Source: Mucilaginibacter sp. (GTDB lineage: Bacteria > Bacteroidota > Bacteroidia > Sphingobacteriales > Sphingobacteriaceae). Taken from it: 18,871 nucleotides of DNA. Both the position numbers and the translations under genes were made by a program. The notes beneath the pieces were generated by a model. It was given only the letters and a program-made list of their open reading frames with translations, searched no databases and was not told the origin of the DNA. Every line of letters begins with the position of its first letter. Position 1 is the stretch's first letter. The stretch is taken from positions 1 through 18,871 of the forward strand of contig JAFAKI010000103.1 in the NCBI GenBank assembly GCA_019235595.1, written 5' to 3'. Positions 7,075-14,615 of the stretch are shown here, one piece after another.

Positions 7075-7220
7075 GGCTCCTATGGAGCCAGGTATCTTCT
7101 ATTTGCCAACGCTATAAACAGGATACTCCTACGGAGTTTTGATTCGCCGCCATACTAGCTCCGTTAGGAGCTTCTTGTTTATAGAAAAATCAAACAAGGA
7201 AAATAGGCTCCATAGGAGCC
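7075..7220. repeat. REP-like cluster: four CTCC-GGAG palindromes in mirror arrangement
   Basis: Four short palindromes lie just after the transposase remnant: GGCTCC TAT GGAGCC (7075-7089), ACTCC TAC GGAGT (7125-7137), AGCTCC GTTA GGAGCT (7157-7172) and GGCTCC ATA GGAGCC (7206-7220). Units 1 and 4 are reverse complements of each other including flanking bases (GAGGCTCC). The inner pair is bounded by CTATAAACA (7112-7120) and its complement TGTTTATAG (7176-7184). The cluster is thus a nested inverted set resembling a REPIN. Related stretches CTATTTGCCAA (7100-7110) and its degenerate complement (7271-7281) extend the symmetry. No gene was found in 7054-7344. Confidence 0.8.
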
Positions 7221-7290
7221 TCCTCTCTGCTATTTGCTTCTATCCATTTGCATAGCGTATTTGCTATGAATTGGCGAATAGGGAAAAAAT

Positions 7291-7326
7291 AAAAAGCCCG
7301 TCACTGTTTAACAAGACGGGCTTTTT
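7291..7326 (-). terminator. Intrinsic terminator of dnaK
   Basis: AAAAAGCCCGTC (7291-7302) pairs perfectly with GACGGGCTTTTT (7315-7326) around a 12-base loop. On the minus strand it starts 18 bases after the dnaK stop codon and ends in T5. The sequence is symmetrical enough to act in both directions, which would also shield dnaK from transcription coming out of the transposase/REP region. Confidence 0.9.
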
Positions 7327-7344
7327 ATTTATATGATGGATTTA

Positions 7345-9255
7345 TTATTTAACTTCTTCGAAGTCAACATCGGTTACGTGGTCACCAGCGCCTTGACCAT
7401 TGCCGCCTGCGGTCCCGGTATCACCAGCACCTGGCTGAGCCTGACCGGCTTCGCCTGCAGCTTTATACATCTCTTCAGATGCAGCGGTCCATGCAGCGTT
7501 CAACTCGGTTTGGGCAGCTTCGATAGCGTCTAGGTTTTTAGAAGCATAAGCCTCTTTCAATTTTTTCAAACCTTCTTCGATAGGAGCTTTTTTATCAGCT
7601 GATATCTTATCGCCATATTCTTTCAGTTGCTTTTCGGTAGTAAAGATCAGGGCATCGGCAGAGTTCAGTTTATCAACTTCTTCTTTTGCCTTTTTGTCAG
7701 CTTCAGCATTTGCTTCAGCTTCGTCCTTCATCTTTTTAATTTCAGCATCAGTTAAGCCAGATGAAGCTTCGATACGGATCTTCTGTTCTTTGCCGGTAGC
7801 TTTATCTTTAGCTGATACGTGCAATATACCGTTAGCATCGATGTCGAATGATACTTCGATCTGTGGCACGCCACGTGGAGCTGGTGGAATTCCATCCAGG
7901 TGGAAGCGGCCTAATGTTCTGTTCTGAGCAGCCATCGGACGTTCGCCCTGTAAGATGTGGATCTCAACAGAAGGCTGGCTATCAGATGCTGTTGAGAACA
8001 CTTCCGATTTTTTGGTCGGGATAGTAGTGTTTGCTTCGATCAGTTTGGTCATTACACCACCCATAGTTTCGATACCTAATGAAAGTGGGGTAACGTCGAG
8101 CAGCAACACATCTTTTACTTCACCAGTCAGTACACCACCCTGGATAGCAGCACCTATAGCAACCACTTCGTCAGGGTTTACACCTTTTGAAGGCGCTTTA
8201 CCGAAGAATTTCTGTACAGCTTCCTGTATAGCAGGGATACGGGTTGAACCACCTACCAGGATGATTTCGTCGATATCTGAAGTGCTTAAACCAGCAGCTT
8301 TTAGAGCTGTTTTGCATGGCTCGATAGTACGTTTGATCAGGCTGTCAGACAGTTGCTCAAATTTAGCACGGGTTAAAGTCTTAACCAGGTGCTTAGGCAT
8401 ACCATCAGCAGCAGTAATATATGGCAGGTTGATCTCGCTCTGAGAAGTGCTTGAAAGCTCGATTTTAGCTTTTTCGGCAGCATCTTTCAAACGTTGTAAA
8501 GCCATAGGGTCTTTACGCAGATCGATGCCTTCTTCACTCTTAAATTCGTCAGCCAGCCAGTCGATAATTACCTGGTCAAAGTCGTCACCACCTAAGTGAG
8601 TATCACCATCGGTTGATTTTACTTCAAACACGCCATCGCCTAACTCCAATACCGACACGTCATGAGTACCACCACCGCAATCGAAGACAACGATTTTCAT
8701 ATCCTTGTGCGCTTTATCCAGGCCGTAAGCCAGGGCAGCAGCAGTAGGTTCGTTGATGATACGGCGAACTTTTAAACCTGCGATTTCACCCGCTTCTTTA
8801 GTAGCCTGACGCTGAGCGTCGTTAAAATAAGCAGGCACAGTGATAACTGCCTCTGTTACTTCGGTACCCAAAAAGTCTTCAGCAGTTTTCTTCATTTTCT
8901 GAAGGATCATCGCTGAAATTTCCTGCGGGGTATATTTGCGGTCGTCGATCTCAACACGCGGAGTATTGTTGTCGCCTTTAACCACTTTGTATGGTACACG
9001 GGCAGCTTCTTTGGTCACTTCATCGAATTTGTTACCCATGAAGCGCTTGATAGAATAAATAGTTTTTGTAGGGTTGGTAATAGCCTGACGCTTGGCTGGG
9101 TCACCCACCTTACGCTCGCCGTTGTCAACAAACGCTACAACTGACGGCGTAGTACGTTTACCCTCGCTGTTAGCAATAACTACAGGTTCGTTACCTTCCA
9201 TTACCGCAACGCAAGAGTTCGTTGTTCCTAAGTCGATTCCAATTATTTTAGACAT
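7345..9255 (-). CDS. dnaK: Molecular chaperone DnaK (Hsp70)
   Basis: A 636-residue full-length Hsp70 that binds unfolded polypeptides in an ATP-driven cycle with DnaJ and GrpE. The ATPase domain opens with IIGIDLGTTNSCVAV (4-18). The second signature reads VVFDCGGGTHDVSVLELG (189-206), with Cys193 and His198 in place of the usual Leu and Phe. The third is ILVGGSTRIPAIQ in the middle of the protein. The interdomain linker VKDVLLLDVTPLSLGIET, the substrate domain, and a helical lid ending TDVDFEEVK follow. The C-terminal Gly/Ala/Gln-rich stretch before the end is typical. The gene stands alone: neither grpE nor dnaJ is adjacent. It has its own terminator and an unusual upstream region resembling a sigma-54 promoter; no CIRCE element is present. 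Confidence 0.98.
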   Translation of the reverse strand: MSKIIGIDLGTTNSCVAVMEGNEPVVIANSEGKRTTPSVVAFVDNGERKVGDPAKRQAITNPTKTIYSIKRFMGNKFDEVTKEAARVPYKVVKGDNNTPRVEIDDRKYTPQEISAMILQKMKKTAEDFLGTEVTEAVITVPAYFNDAQRQATKEAGEIAGLKVRRIINEPTAAALAYGLDKAHKDMKIVVFDCGGGTHDVSVLELGDGVFEVKSTDGDTHLGGDDFDQVIIDWLADEFKSEEGIDLRKDPMALQRLKDAAEKAKIELSSTSQSEINLPYITAADGMPKHLVKTLTRAKFEQLSDSLIKRTIEPCKTALKAAGLSTSDIDEIILVGGSTRIPAIQEAVQKFFGKAPSKGVNPDEVVAIGAAIQGGVLTGEVKDVLLLDVTPLSLGIETMGGVMTKLIEANTTIPTKKSEVFSTASDSQPSVEIHILQGERPMAAQNRTLGRFHLDGIPPAPRGVPQIEVSFDIDANGILHVSAKDKATGKEQKIRIEASSGLTDAEIKKMKDEAEANAEADKKAKEEVDKLNSADALIFTTEKQLKEYGDKISADKKAPIEEGLKKLKEAYASKNLDAIEAAQTELNAAWTAASEEMYKAAGEAGQAQPGAGDTGTAGGNGQGAGDHVTDVDFEEVK

Positions 9256-9300
9256 ATATGATTGATTTTTCCTTTTTTGATATTAAACCTACGCAATATC

Positions 9301-9317
9301 AACAAGGCTTATGCCAA
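9301..9317 (-). promoter_or_regulatory. Candidate sigma-54 (-24/-12) promoter of dnaK
   Basis: The minus strand reads TTGGCATAAGCCTTGTT. Against the consensus YTGGCAYRNNNNTTGCW only one position differs (TTGT for TTGC). The predicted transcript start would be about 35 bases before the dnaK ATG, a sensible distance. The -24 element is mirrored by TTGGCA at 9325-9330 on the other strand. A 10-base direct repeat (AAGGCTTATG on the plus strand, 9304-9313 and 9337-9346) recurs at a 33-base interval, about three helical turns. Confidence 0.5.
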
Positions 9318-9393
9318 TATCACTTTGGCAGTAAAAAAGGCTTATGGGCGTAAAAAACGCCTCATATTTCGTCAGGAAAACAGACGGAATCCG

Positions 9394-9406
9394 TGACAGG
9401 TTGTCA
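9394..9406. promoter_or_regulatory. TGACA-GGT-TGTCA palindrome upstream of dnaK, possible activator site
   Basis: A perfect 5+3+5 palindrome lies about 77 bases upstream of the -24 element. A further half-site, TGTCA (9413-9417), lies next to it, overlapping the stop codon of the serine hydrolase gene. Its distance from the promoter fits an enhancer-binding protein site, as sigma-54 promoters need. The role is inference. Confidence 0.4.
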
Positions 9407-9414
9407 GAAAAATG

Positions 9415-10326
9415 TCACTCGTTCAGCATCAGTTTGTCAATACCCGGGGCAGGTCTCCAGTCGCTCTTAGGCTCGTAATAATGCCATAGCAGGGCGGAGA
9501 TCTTGCGGATTAGTATGTATGCCTCATTATCGGGTACCCAGCGCTGGTCTTTATTGTTATTTGTCATTATCGAAAAAACATAGTCGCCATGCGGTGCATT
9601 CACCATAACGGTTTCCGATTTTGCCTCATCCACGGCACCTTGTTTGCTAGCTGCCTGTACGTAGGGCGGTATTTGTGATAAGGCCTTGTCATCCCAATAA
9701 ATGCGTGCCAGGTTGCGGTACATGCGTTCGCTTGCCGCCGGGCTTACGGCTTCGCCATTTCTGATCATGGTAAATAAACGGCACATTTCATAAGGCGAAC
9801 TAACGCCCCAGCCATATTTGGAGCGAATGGCTTCTCGGCCTTTTACTCTTGAGTTCACACGCAATACTTTAAATCCATTTTTATCCAGCCAGTTGTTGAT
9901 ATATTCGCCTGTAACGATTTTTTGCAGCCAGGTACTGGCGGTGTTATCGCTCATAGTGATCATCAGCAGGGCTACTTTGCTTAGTTCGATGGTGTCCTTG
10001 TCTTTAAATGAGCCGAGAATGTCTTCGCCGGGGTATAATAACGAATCGCGGTAGATGAGCTTTTGATTATAAGCCAACTCGCCTTTTTCTATCTTATCAA
10101 ATACCCCGCATTGTATGCTTACCTTGATCATGCTGGCAGTAGGAAATAGGGTGTCAGCATTAATAGCTGCTGTTTTGCCTGTTTTTAGATTTTTGACATA
10201 GATGCCCACCTGGCCGTTGAAGCCTTTTATGGCATCTTGTAGTTGAGTGGTAAGTTTGGTATCGGTCTGAGCGAAAGTGGTAGTGCAAAAGACTACCAGA
10301 AAAAGGATAGATAATTTAAGTTTCAT
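9415..10326 (-). CDS. Secreted serine hydrolase of the class A beta-lactamase fold
   Basis: A 303-residue protein with a Sec signal peptide (residues 1-19, cleavage probably after TTFA). The active-site motifs of the penicillin-binding/beta-lactamase fold are present: Ser65-x-x-Lys68 in TASMIKV, Ser126-Asp127-Asn128 in MSDNTAS, and Lys228-Gln229-Gly230 in place of KTG. The omega-loop stretch reads VKGREAIRSKYGWGVSSPYEM and does not show the ExxLN of true class A enzymes, so beta-lactam hydrolysis is doubtful. A peptidase or esterase acting in the periplasm is as likely. The gene is upstream of dnaK in the same direction, but dnaK has its own control region. It is divergent from lpxK across a 78-base gap. 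Confidence 0.85.
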   Translation of the reverse strand: MKLKLSILFLVVFCTTTFAQTDTKLTTQLQDAIKGFNGQVGIYVKNLKTGKTAAINADTLFPTASMIKVSIQCGVFDKIEKGELAYNQKLIYRDSLLYPGEDILGSFKDKDTIELSKVALLMITMSDNTASTWLQKIVTGEYINNWLDKNGFKVLRVNSRVKGREAIRSKYGWGVSSPYEMCRLFTMIRNGEAVSPAASERMYRNLARIYWDDKALSQIPPYVQAASKQGAVDEAKSETVMVNAPHGDYVFSIMTNNNKDQRWVPDNEAYILIRKISALLWHYYEPKSDWRPAPGIDKLMLNE

Positions 10327-10404
10327 AGCTTGGTTAAAAAAACTAAGTTATAAAACTACGCGCAAAATCCCTATCGAAGCGTTTTTTATATCTTTACCGA
10401 TTAT

Positions 10405-11466
10405 ATGAAACTCCGCTGGCTCTTGTTTCCATTTTCTTTGCTGTATGGTATCGTCGTTGCTGTCCGTAATTGGTGCTATGACGGTGGAATATTAAAAAGC
10501 CGGAGTTTTAAGATTCCTGTTATATCTGTCGGCAACCTGGAGGTTGGTGGTGCCGGTAAATCGCCTATGACAGAATATTTGGTAAGGTTGCTTAAAGGTC
10601 ACCATAAACTGGCGACTTTAAGCCGGGGTTATGGCCGCAAAACCAAAGGATTCTTAACAGTAACGACCGAGTCAACTGCCGAACAGGTAGGTGACGAGCC
10701 CCTGCAGTTTAAACATAAATTTCCGGATATTACGGTTGTGGTGTGCGAAAAGCGGGTTGATGGTCTTAAAGAACTTATCCATGCGCATAATCTGGTATTG
10801 ATGGATGATGCTTACCAGCACCGCGCTGTGAAACCGGGTTTGAGTATTTTATTGTTTGATTACAACCGGATCAACGAACCGCATTTGCTTTTGCCCGCCG
10901 GTAATATGCGCGAGCCATTCAGTGGTCGCTGGCGGGCGGATATCGTCATCATTAGTAAATGTCCAGAACAACTAAATGCTGAAGAACAAGAAAAAATAGC
11001 TGTAAAGATCGATCCACTACCATATCAATCCTTGTTTTTTACTTCGATTGTTTATTTGCCTTTACAGGATTTGAATGGAAATCCCTCAGATGTGGTATTA
11101 GATAATGATACAGCGGTATTTCTATTGACTGGGATTGCTAATCCGACGCCTTTGGCAAAGCACATTAAAAAATATACGTCTAAGCTGATCCATCACAATT
11201 ATCCCGATCATCATCGCTTTAGCTTGAAAAATATCAGTAAACTTGCCGATGAATTCGCTGCCTGTACTGCACAAAAAAAAGTGATCATTACAACAGAAAA
11301 GGATGCACAGCGTTTAGTTGAACACGAACTGCTTCCGCTTGTACAATCGTTGCCGGTTTTAGTTATTCCTATAGGGGTACAATTCTTAAACAATGAGGGG
11401 CATCAGTTTGATCAGTTAGTAACACAATATGTTAGAGAATATACAACAAACCACCTTATACATTAA
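10405..11466 (+). CDS. lpxK: Tetraacyldisaccharide 4'-kinase (lipid A biosynthesis)
   Basis: A 353-residue inner-membrane-associated kinase that phosphorylates the 4' position of the lipid A disaccharide using ATP. The N-terminal hydrophobic segment (3-20) anchors it. The Walker A motif is GNLEVGGAGKS (43-53), followed by LSRGYGRK (72-79), VGDEP (95-99), the catalytic-site block MDDAYQHR (133-140) and LLPAGNMREP (162-171). TTEKDAQR near residue 300 is also typical. It is the first gene of an overlapping three-gene operon: its last 38 bases overlap the nucleoside phosphorylase gene. A -7-like box TATCTTTA (10389-10396) lies just before the start. Confidence 0.95.
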   Translation: MKLRWLLFPFSLLYGIVVAVRNWCYDGGILKSRSFKIPVISVGNLEVGGAGKSPMTEYLVRLLKGHHKLATLSRGYGRKTKGFLTVTTESTAEQVGDEPLQFKHKFPDITVVVCEKRVDGLKELIHAHNLVLMDDAYQHRAVKPGLSILLFDYNRINEPHLLLPAGNMREPFSGRWRADIVIISKCPEQLNAEEQEKIAVKIDPLPYQSLFFTSIVYLPLQDLNGNPSDVVLDNDTAVFLLTGIANPTPLAKHIKKYTSKLIHHNYPDHHRFSLKNISKLADEFAACTAQKKVIITTEKDAQRLVEHELLPLVQSLPVLVIPIGVQFLNNEGHQFDQLVTQYVREYTTNHLIH

Positions 11467-12244
11467 AAATCGTATAGGCGATTTCGAGCCCGAAATAGGC
11501 ATAATACTGGGTACAGGTCTCGGCGGATTAGTAACCGAGATAGAAGTTGAAAAACAACTCATGTACTCTAATATCCCCGATTTTCCTATCTCGACACTTG
11601 AGTTTCATTCCGGCAAACTGATATTTGGTATGTTAGCCGGTAAAAAGGTGGTTGCTATGCAGGGCCGCCTGCATTATTATGAAGGTTATACCATGCAGCA
11701 GATCACTTTCCCGGTAAGGGTGATGAAGATGTTGGGTATAAAAACGTTGTTCGTATCCAACGCCAGCGGATCGCTCAATCCCGATATAAAAAAAGGTGAC
11801 CTGATGGTAATAGAAGACCATATAAACCTTCAGCCTCATAACCCGCTGATCGGCAGAAATGAGGAGGAACTGGGGCCACGTTTCCCTGATATGAGCCAAC
11901 CTTATCGCCGCGACCTGATTGAAAATGCGTTAAATATTGCCAAAGAGAACAATATTACCTGCCACAAAGGTGTTTATGTAGCTGTAACAGGGCCAAACCT
12001 GGAAACGAAGGCAGAATACCGTTATCTGCGGATAATTGGCGGTGACGCGGTAGGTATGAGCACTGTTCCTGAGGTTATTGTGGCTAATCATATGGGGTTG
12101 CCAGTTTTTGCCATATCGGTATTAACTGACGAAGGGTTTCCGGATAACTTGCACCCGGTATCGCTAGAAGAAATTCTGGCAGTTGCACATGAAGCTGAGC
12201 CCAAAATGACATTAATACTTAAAAAACTGATTGCCGGCCTTTAA
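11429..12244 (+). CDS. Purine nucleoside phosphorylase (trimeric, PNP/MTAP family)
   Basis: A 271-residue enzyme cleaving purine (deoxy)nucleosides with phosphate for purine salvage. Motifs of the trimeric class are LGTGLGGL (27-34), EFHSGKL (58-64), QGRLHYYEGYTM (78-89), SNASGSLNP (110-118), TGPNLETKAEYR (187-198, with Glu192 as the base-binding Glu) and DAVGMSTVPE (206-215). After VLT the residue at the Asn243 position of mammalian PNP is Asp234, which may widen specificity toward 6-aminopurines. The ATG lies inside lpxK in another frame (38-base overlap), and the TAA overlaps the next ATG (TAATG), so the three genes are probably translationally coupled. Confidence 0.92.
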   Translation: MLENIQQTTLYIKNRIGDFEPEIGIILGTGLGGLVTEIEVEKQLMYSNIPDFPISTLEFHSGKLIFGMLAGKKVVAMQGRLHYYEGYTMQQITFPVRVMKMLGIKTLFVSNASGSLNPDIKKGDLMVIEDHINLQPHNPLIGRNEEELGPRFPDMSQPYRRDLIENALNIAKENNITCHKGVYVAVTGPNLETKAEYRYLRIIGGDAVGMSTVPEVIVANHMGLPVFAISVLTDEGFPDNLHPVSLEEILAVAHEAEPKMTLILKKLIAGL

Positions 12245-14349
12245 TGCATAACCAACTCCGATATATTCTTCTTGCAGCGCTGATGTGCTTTTCGGCAGCT
12301 ATTGGTTTTGCGCAAACTACAACCATACCCGGCTATCCGAATAACCCCGTCAGGAGGAATAATTTTAATACCGATACCGCTACCAGGCAACAAGGTAAAC
12401 AACTTACAGGTGATCAACAAATTGATGCAGAGCGTCAAAAAGAAGAAAAAAAACGTGATTCGGTTATTTTTACTTCAAAATTCGTCCGGGTAACCAATGA
12501 GCGTTTGCTCAGCGATAGTACACAGGTATTCCCATTGGACACCGGGCTCACGAATTTTGAAAATTATAGTCCGCTTTACCAGCCGCGCAGCCCCAAAATA
12601 GGGTTGGGTAACCTGGGCCTTGCTGAGCGTAGCTTATTATTTGAACCGAGCAAGACCATCGGCTTTGACGTTGGGCAGCATTTTTTGGACGCCTATCTTT
12701 TTTTACCGCAGGATATACAATATTACAAAGCACGCGTGCCTTATACCAATTTGTCGCTTTTTGCAAGTGGGGTAAAAGAGCAGGTGTTTAAAGCGCTGCA
12801 TACCCAAAATATCAATCCGCAGTTGAATGTCGGCTTTAATTTGAATTTCATCGGCTCACGTGGCTTTTACCCGCAACAGGGAGCGGGTGACCTTACAGGC
12901 GCGATATTTTCCTGGTACGAGTCCAAAAGCAAGCGTTATAACCTATTGGCAAGTTATAATTTTAATAACCTGAAGGCGCCTGAGAACGGCTCGGTCCAAA
13001 ACGATTCGCTTTTTACGGCTCCGCCATCAAGCACCTATACCACTTCCCAGAATCAGCCTGTGCGTTTATACAACTCTAGCGATAATATCCGGAACAATGG
13101 ATTTTATATCAAGCAGTTTTATTACATAGGCAAGATAGATAGCACGATAAAGAGCGTGGATAAATCAAAGATATTGCCTACCCAGCGGGTGTCTTATACG
13201 CTTTATTATAACAGGAACACTTATAAGTTCCTGCAAAACGAGCCGGATACCTATGGGGTATTTCCTGATTATTATTATAGTTCAACGTATTCAAGAGACT
13301 CGCTCTCCGTTTTCCATTTGCAGAATGGTTTCTCTTATAGCTTTTATCTGCGGGGAAAATCTACCGGTATTGTGAAGAATGAGGTTAAGGTAGACCTTGG
13401 GTTGGTGCATGATTACTATACCTATCAGCAATTTGTTACCGATACCATTACAAATGCTAATTTTTCAAGGCAGGTAGTAAATCAGCGGGTACAAAACAAT
13501 TCATTTCAGGATATCACCTTAAAAGCAAAAGCCGGGTATCGTTTCAGCAATAAAATATTGCTGGATGTCGATCTGCAGCAAATAGCGGCCGGGCGAGATT
13601 TTGGCAACTTTCTTTATGAAGCAAAGTTGAGTTTATCGGGCGGGCAAAAAGCGGGAAGGATCACCCTGGGGGCATACCAGCAAAATAGTTCGCCTCCATT
13701 GGTTTATACCGATTGGATATCGAACCACTACATATTCCATAATAGTTTTAACAATCAAAAAACTACTAACCTGTCGTTTAACTATGTCAACGACCTGCTT
13801 AAGCTTGACCTGAAAGCAGAGTATTATCTGATAAACGATTATCTGTATTTCTCCGCCGAGCCTAATGGAATAGATGCCACCCCTACACAATTGCATAACC
13901 CGATTAATTTGTTGAAATTGAGTATCGGGAAAAATCTTTCGTGGCGCAAATGGCATTTTGATAACTATGTGGTCTATCAAAAAAGCGATTATCAAAATAC
14001 TTTACGCACCCCGTCGGTTTATACTTATAGCAGCTTGTATTACACCAAGTTGTTCTTCAATGTGCTTCACAGTAATATGGGTATTAATGTGCGTTATAAT
14101 ACGCCATACGTAGCGCCATCATATGCTGTTGGGCTCGGGCAGTTTTATAACAATACCCCGAATCTTACTTTTTCATCCTACCCGGTAGCTACTGTATTTT
14201 TCAAGGCAACATTGATTCGTACCAATATTTTTGTGGCATACGATTATGCTAACCAGGGATTGTTCAGCAAGGGATATTATATGATCAACCGCTATCCTGG
14301 TCCTGACCATCTATTGAAAATCGGAGTTTCCTGGTCGTTCTATAATTGA
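12244..14349 (+). CDS. Putative outer-membrane porin (Porin_10 type)
   Basis: A 701-residue outer-membrane protein. It has a signal peptide (LRYILLAALMCFSAAIGFA, cleavage near 23). A hydrophilic N-terminal stretch rich in Asn, Thr and Gln follows (about 24-75, including a KEEKKRDS segment). The rest is a long region of alternating polar and aromatic residues typical of beta strands, ending in IGVSWSFYN with the C-terminal aromatic pattern of beta-barrels. It matches in plan the Bacteroidota 'putative porin' family; the substrate is unknown. Its ATG overlaps the stop codon of the phosphorylase gene (TAATG), so it is co-translated with lpxK and PNP. A link with lipid A synthesis (outer-membrane assembly) is plausible; a nucleoside channel feeding the phosphorylase is speculation. 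Confidence 0.87.
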   Translation: MHNQLRYILLAALMCFSAAIGFAQTTTIPGYPNNPVRRNNFNTDTATRQQGKQLTGDQQIDAERQKEEKKRDSVIFTSKFVRVTNERLLSDSTQVFPLDTGLTNFENYSPLYQPRSPKIGLGNLGLAERSLLFEPSKTIGFDVGQHFLDAYLFLPQDIQYYKARVPYTNLSLFASGVKEQVFKALHTQNINPQLNVGFNLNFIGSRGFYPQQGAGDLTGAIFSWYESKSKRYNLLASYNFNNLKAPENGSVQNDSLFTAPPSSTYTTSQNQPVRLYNSSDNIRNNGFYIKQFYYIGKIDSTIKSVDKSKILPTQRVSYTLYYNRNTYKFLQNEPDTYGVFPDYYYSSTYSRDSLSVFHLQNGFSYSFYLRGKSTGIVKNEVKVDLGLVHDYYTYQQFVTDTITNANFSRQVVNQRVQNNSFQDITLKAKAGYRFSNKILLDVDLQQIAAGRDFGNFLYEAKLSLSGGQKAGRITLGAYQQNSSPPLVYTDWISNHYIFHNSFNNQKTTNLSFNYVNDLLKLDLKAEYYLINDYLYFSAEPNGIDATPTQLHNPINLLKLSIGKNLSWRKWHFDNYVVYQKSDYQNTLRTPSVYTYSSLYYTKLFFNVLHSNMGINVRYNTPYVAPSYAVGLGQFYNNTPNLTFSSYPVATVFFKATLIRTNIFVAYDYANQGLFSKGYYMINRYPGPDHLLKIGVSWSFYN

Positions 14350-14614
14350 GTTGGCAGTGGGCAAGGGTGTTCGAATCTATTTGAAAATAAAGAATCATGT
14401 CATTTCGAATCCACAGAGTAGGCCTTTGTTGTGGCGCGGATGAGAAAACTTATGTGATTGTGCATAACGAACTTTGCATGTAGTATAAGTTTTCTCCTCA
14501 CGCTAAGCTCAATCCCGACCCAGGTTCGTTCGAAATGACATAATTTATTATTATTTTATTGAATTTAAATAAGTTCTTAATTCTGCAAACTGCAAACCGC
14601 CCACTGCCAACTGA
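14350..14614. repeat. Heptad-type inverted repeat split by a 145-bp element
   Basis: GTTGGCAGTGGGC (14350-14362) starts right after the porin stop codon and pairs perfectly with GCCCACTGCCAAC (14599-14611), just before the end of the convergent gene. The right arm is in 7-base register, with heptads such as CTGCAAA (twice) and CTGCCAA over 14583-14610. Between the arms lie AT-rich DNA and the complete 145-bp palindromic element. Without that element and its AT-rich flanks, the arms would form an ordinary heptad hairpin between convergent genes. Confidence 0.7.
14397..14541. repeat. 145-bp palindromic element, copy 1
   Basis: Its ends are the perfect inverted repeat ATGTCATTTCGAA (14397-14409) and TTCGAAATGACAT (14529-14541). 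An inner perfect pair GAGAAAACTTAT (14442-14453) and ATAAGTTTTCTC (14485-14496) surrounds a 31-base centre. It has no coding capacity. Length, ends, inner-stem position and parts of the centre match the copy at 18401-18545. Both lie between convergent 3' ends, which suggests a non-autonomous repeat that also tolerates or performs transcription termination. Confidence 0.85.
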
Positions 14615-14615
14615 A

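Noticed and set aside
7955..8443. 162-codon open frame on the plus strand
   Set aside because: It lies wholly within dnaK on the opposite strand and its product is Ser/Thr/Ile-rich without any family resemblance; it is a shadow of the dnaK codon pattern.
9347..9362. GGCGT-AAAAA-ACGCC style inverted repeat as a terminator of the serine hydrolase gene
   Set aside because: The stem is only 5 bp with the T/A run in the loop and no trailing T-tract.
9256..9414. CIRCE/HrcA operator before dnaK
   Set aside because: No TTAGCACTC-N9-GAGTGCTAA or close variant is present on either strand.
14350..14615. tRNA or other classical RNA gene in the long gap
   Set aside because: No cloverleaf, T-loop GTTCRANNC context or acceptor pairing was found; the structure is explained by the two inverted repeats.
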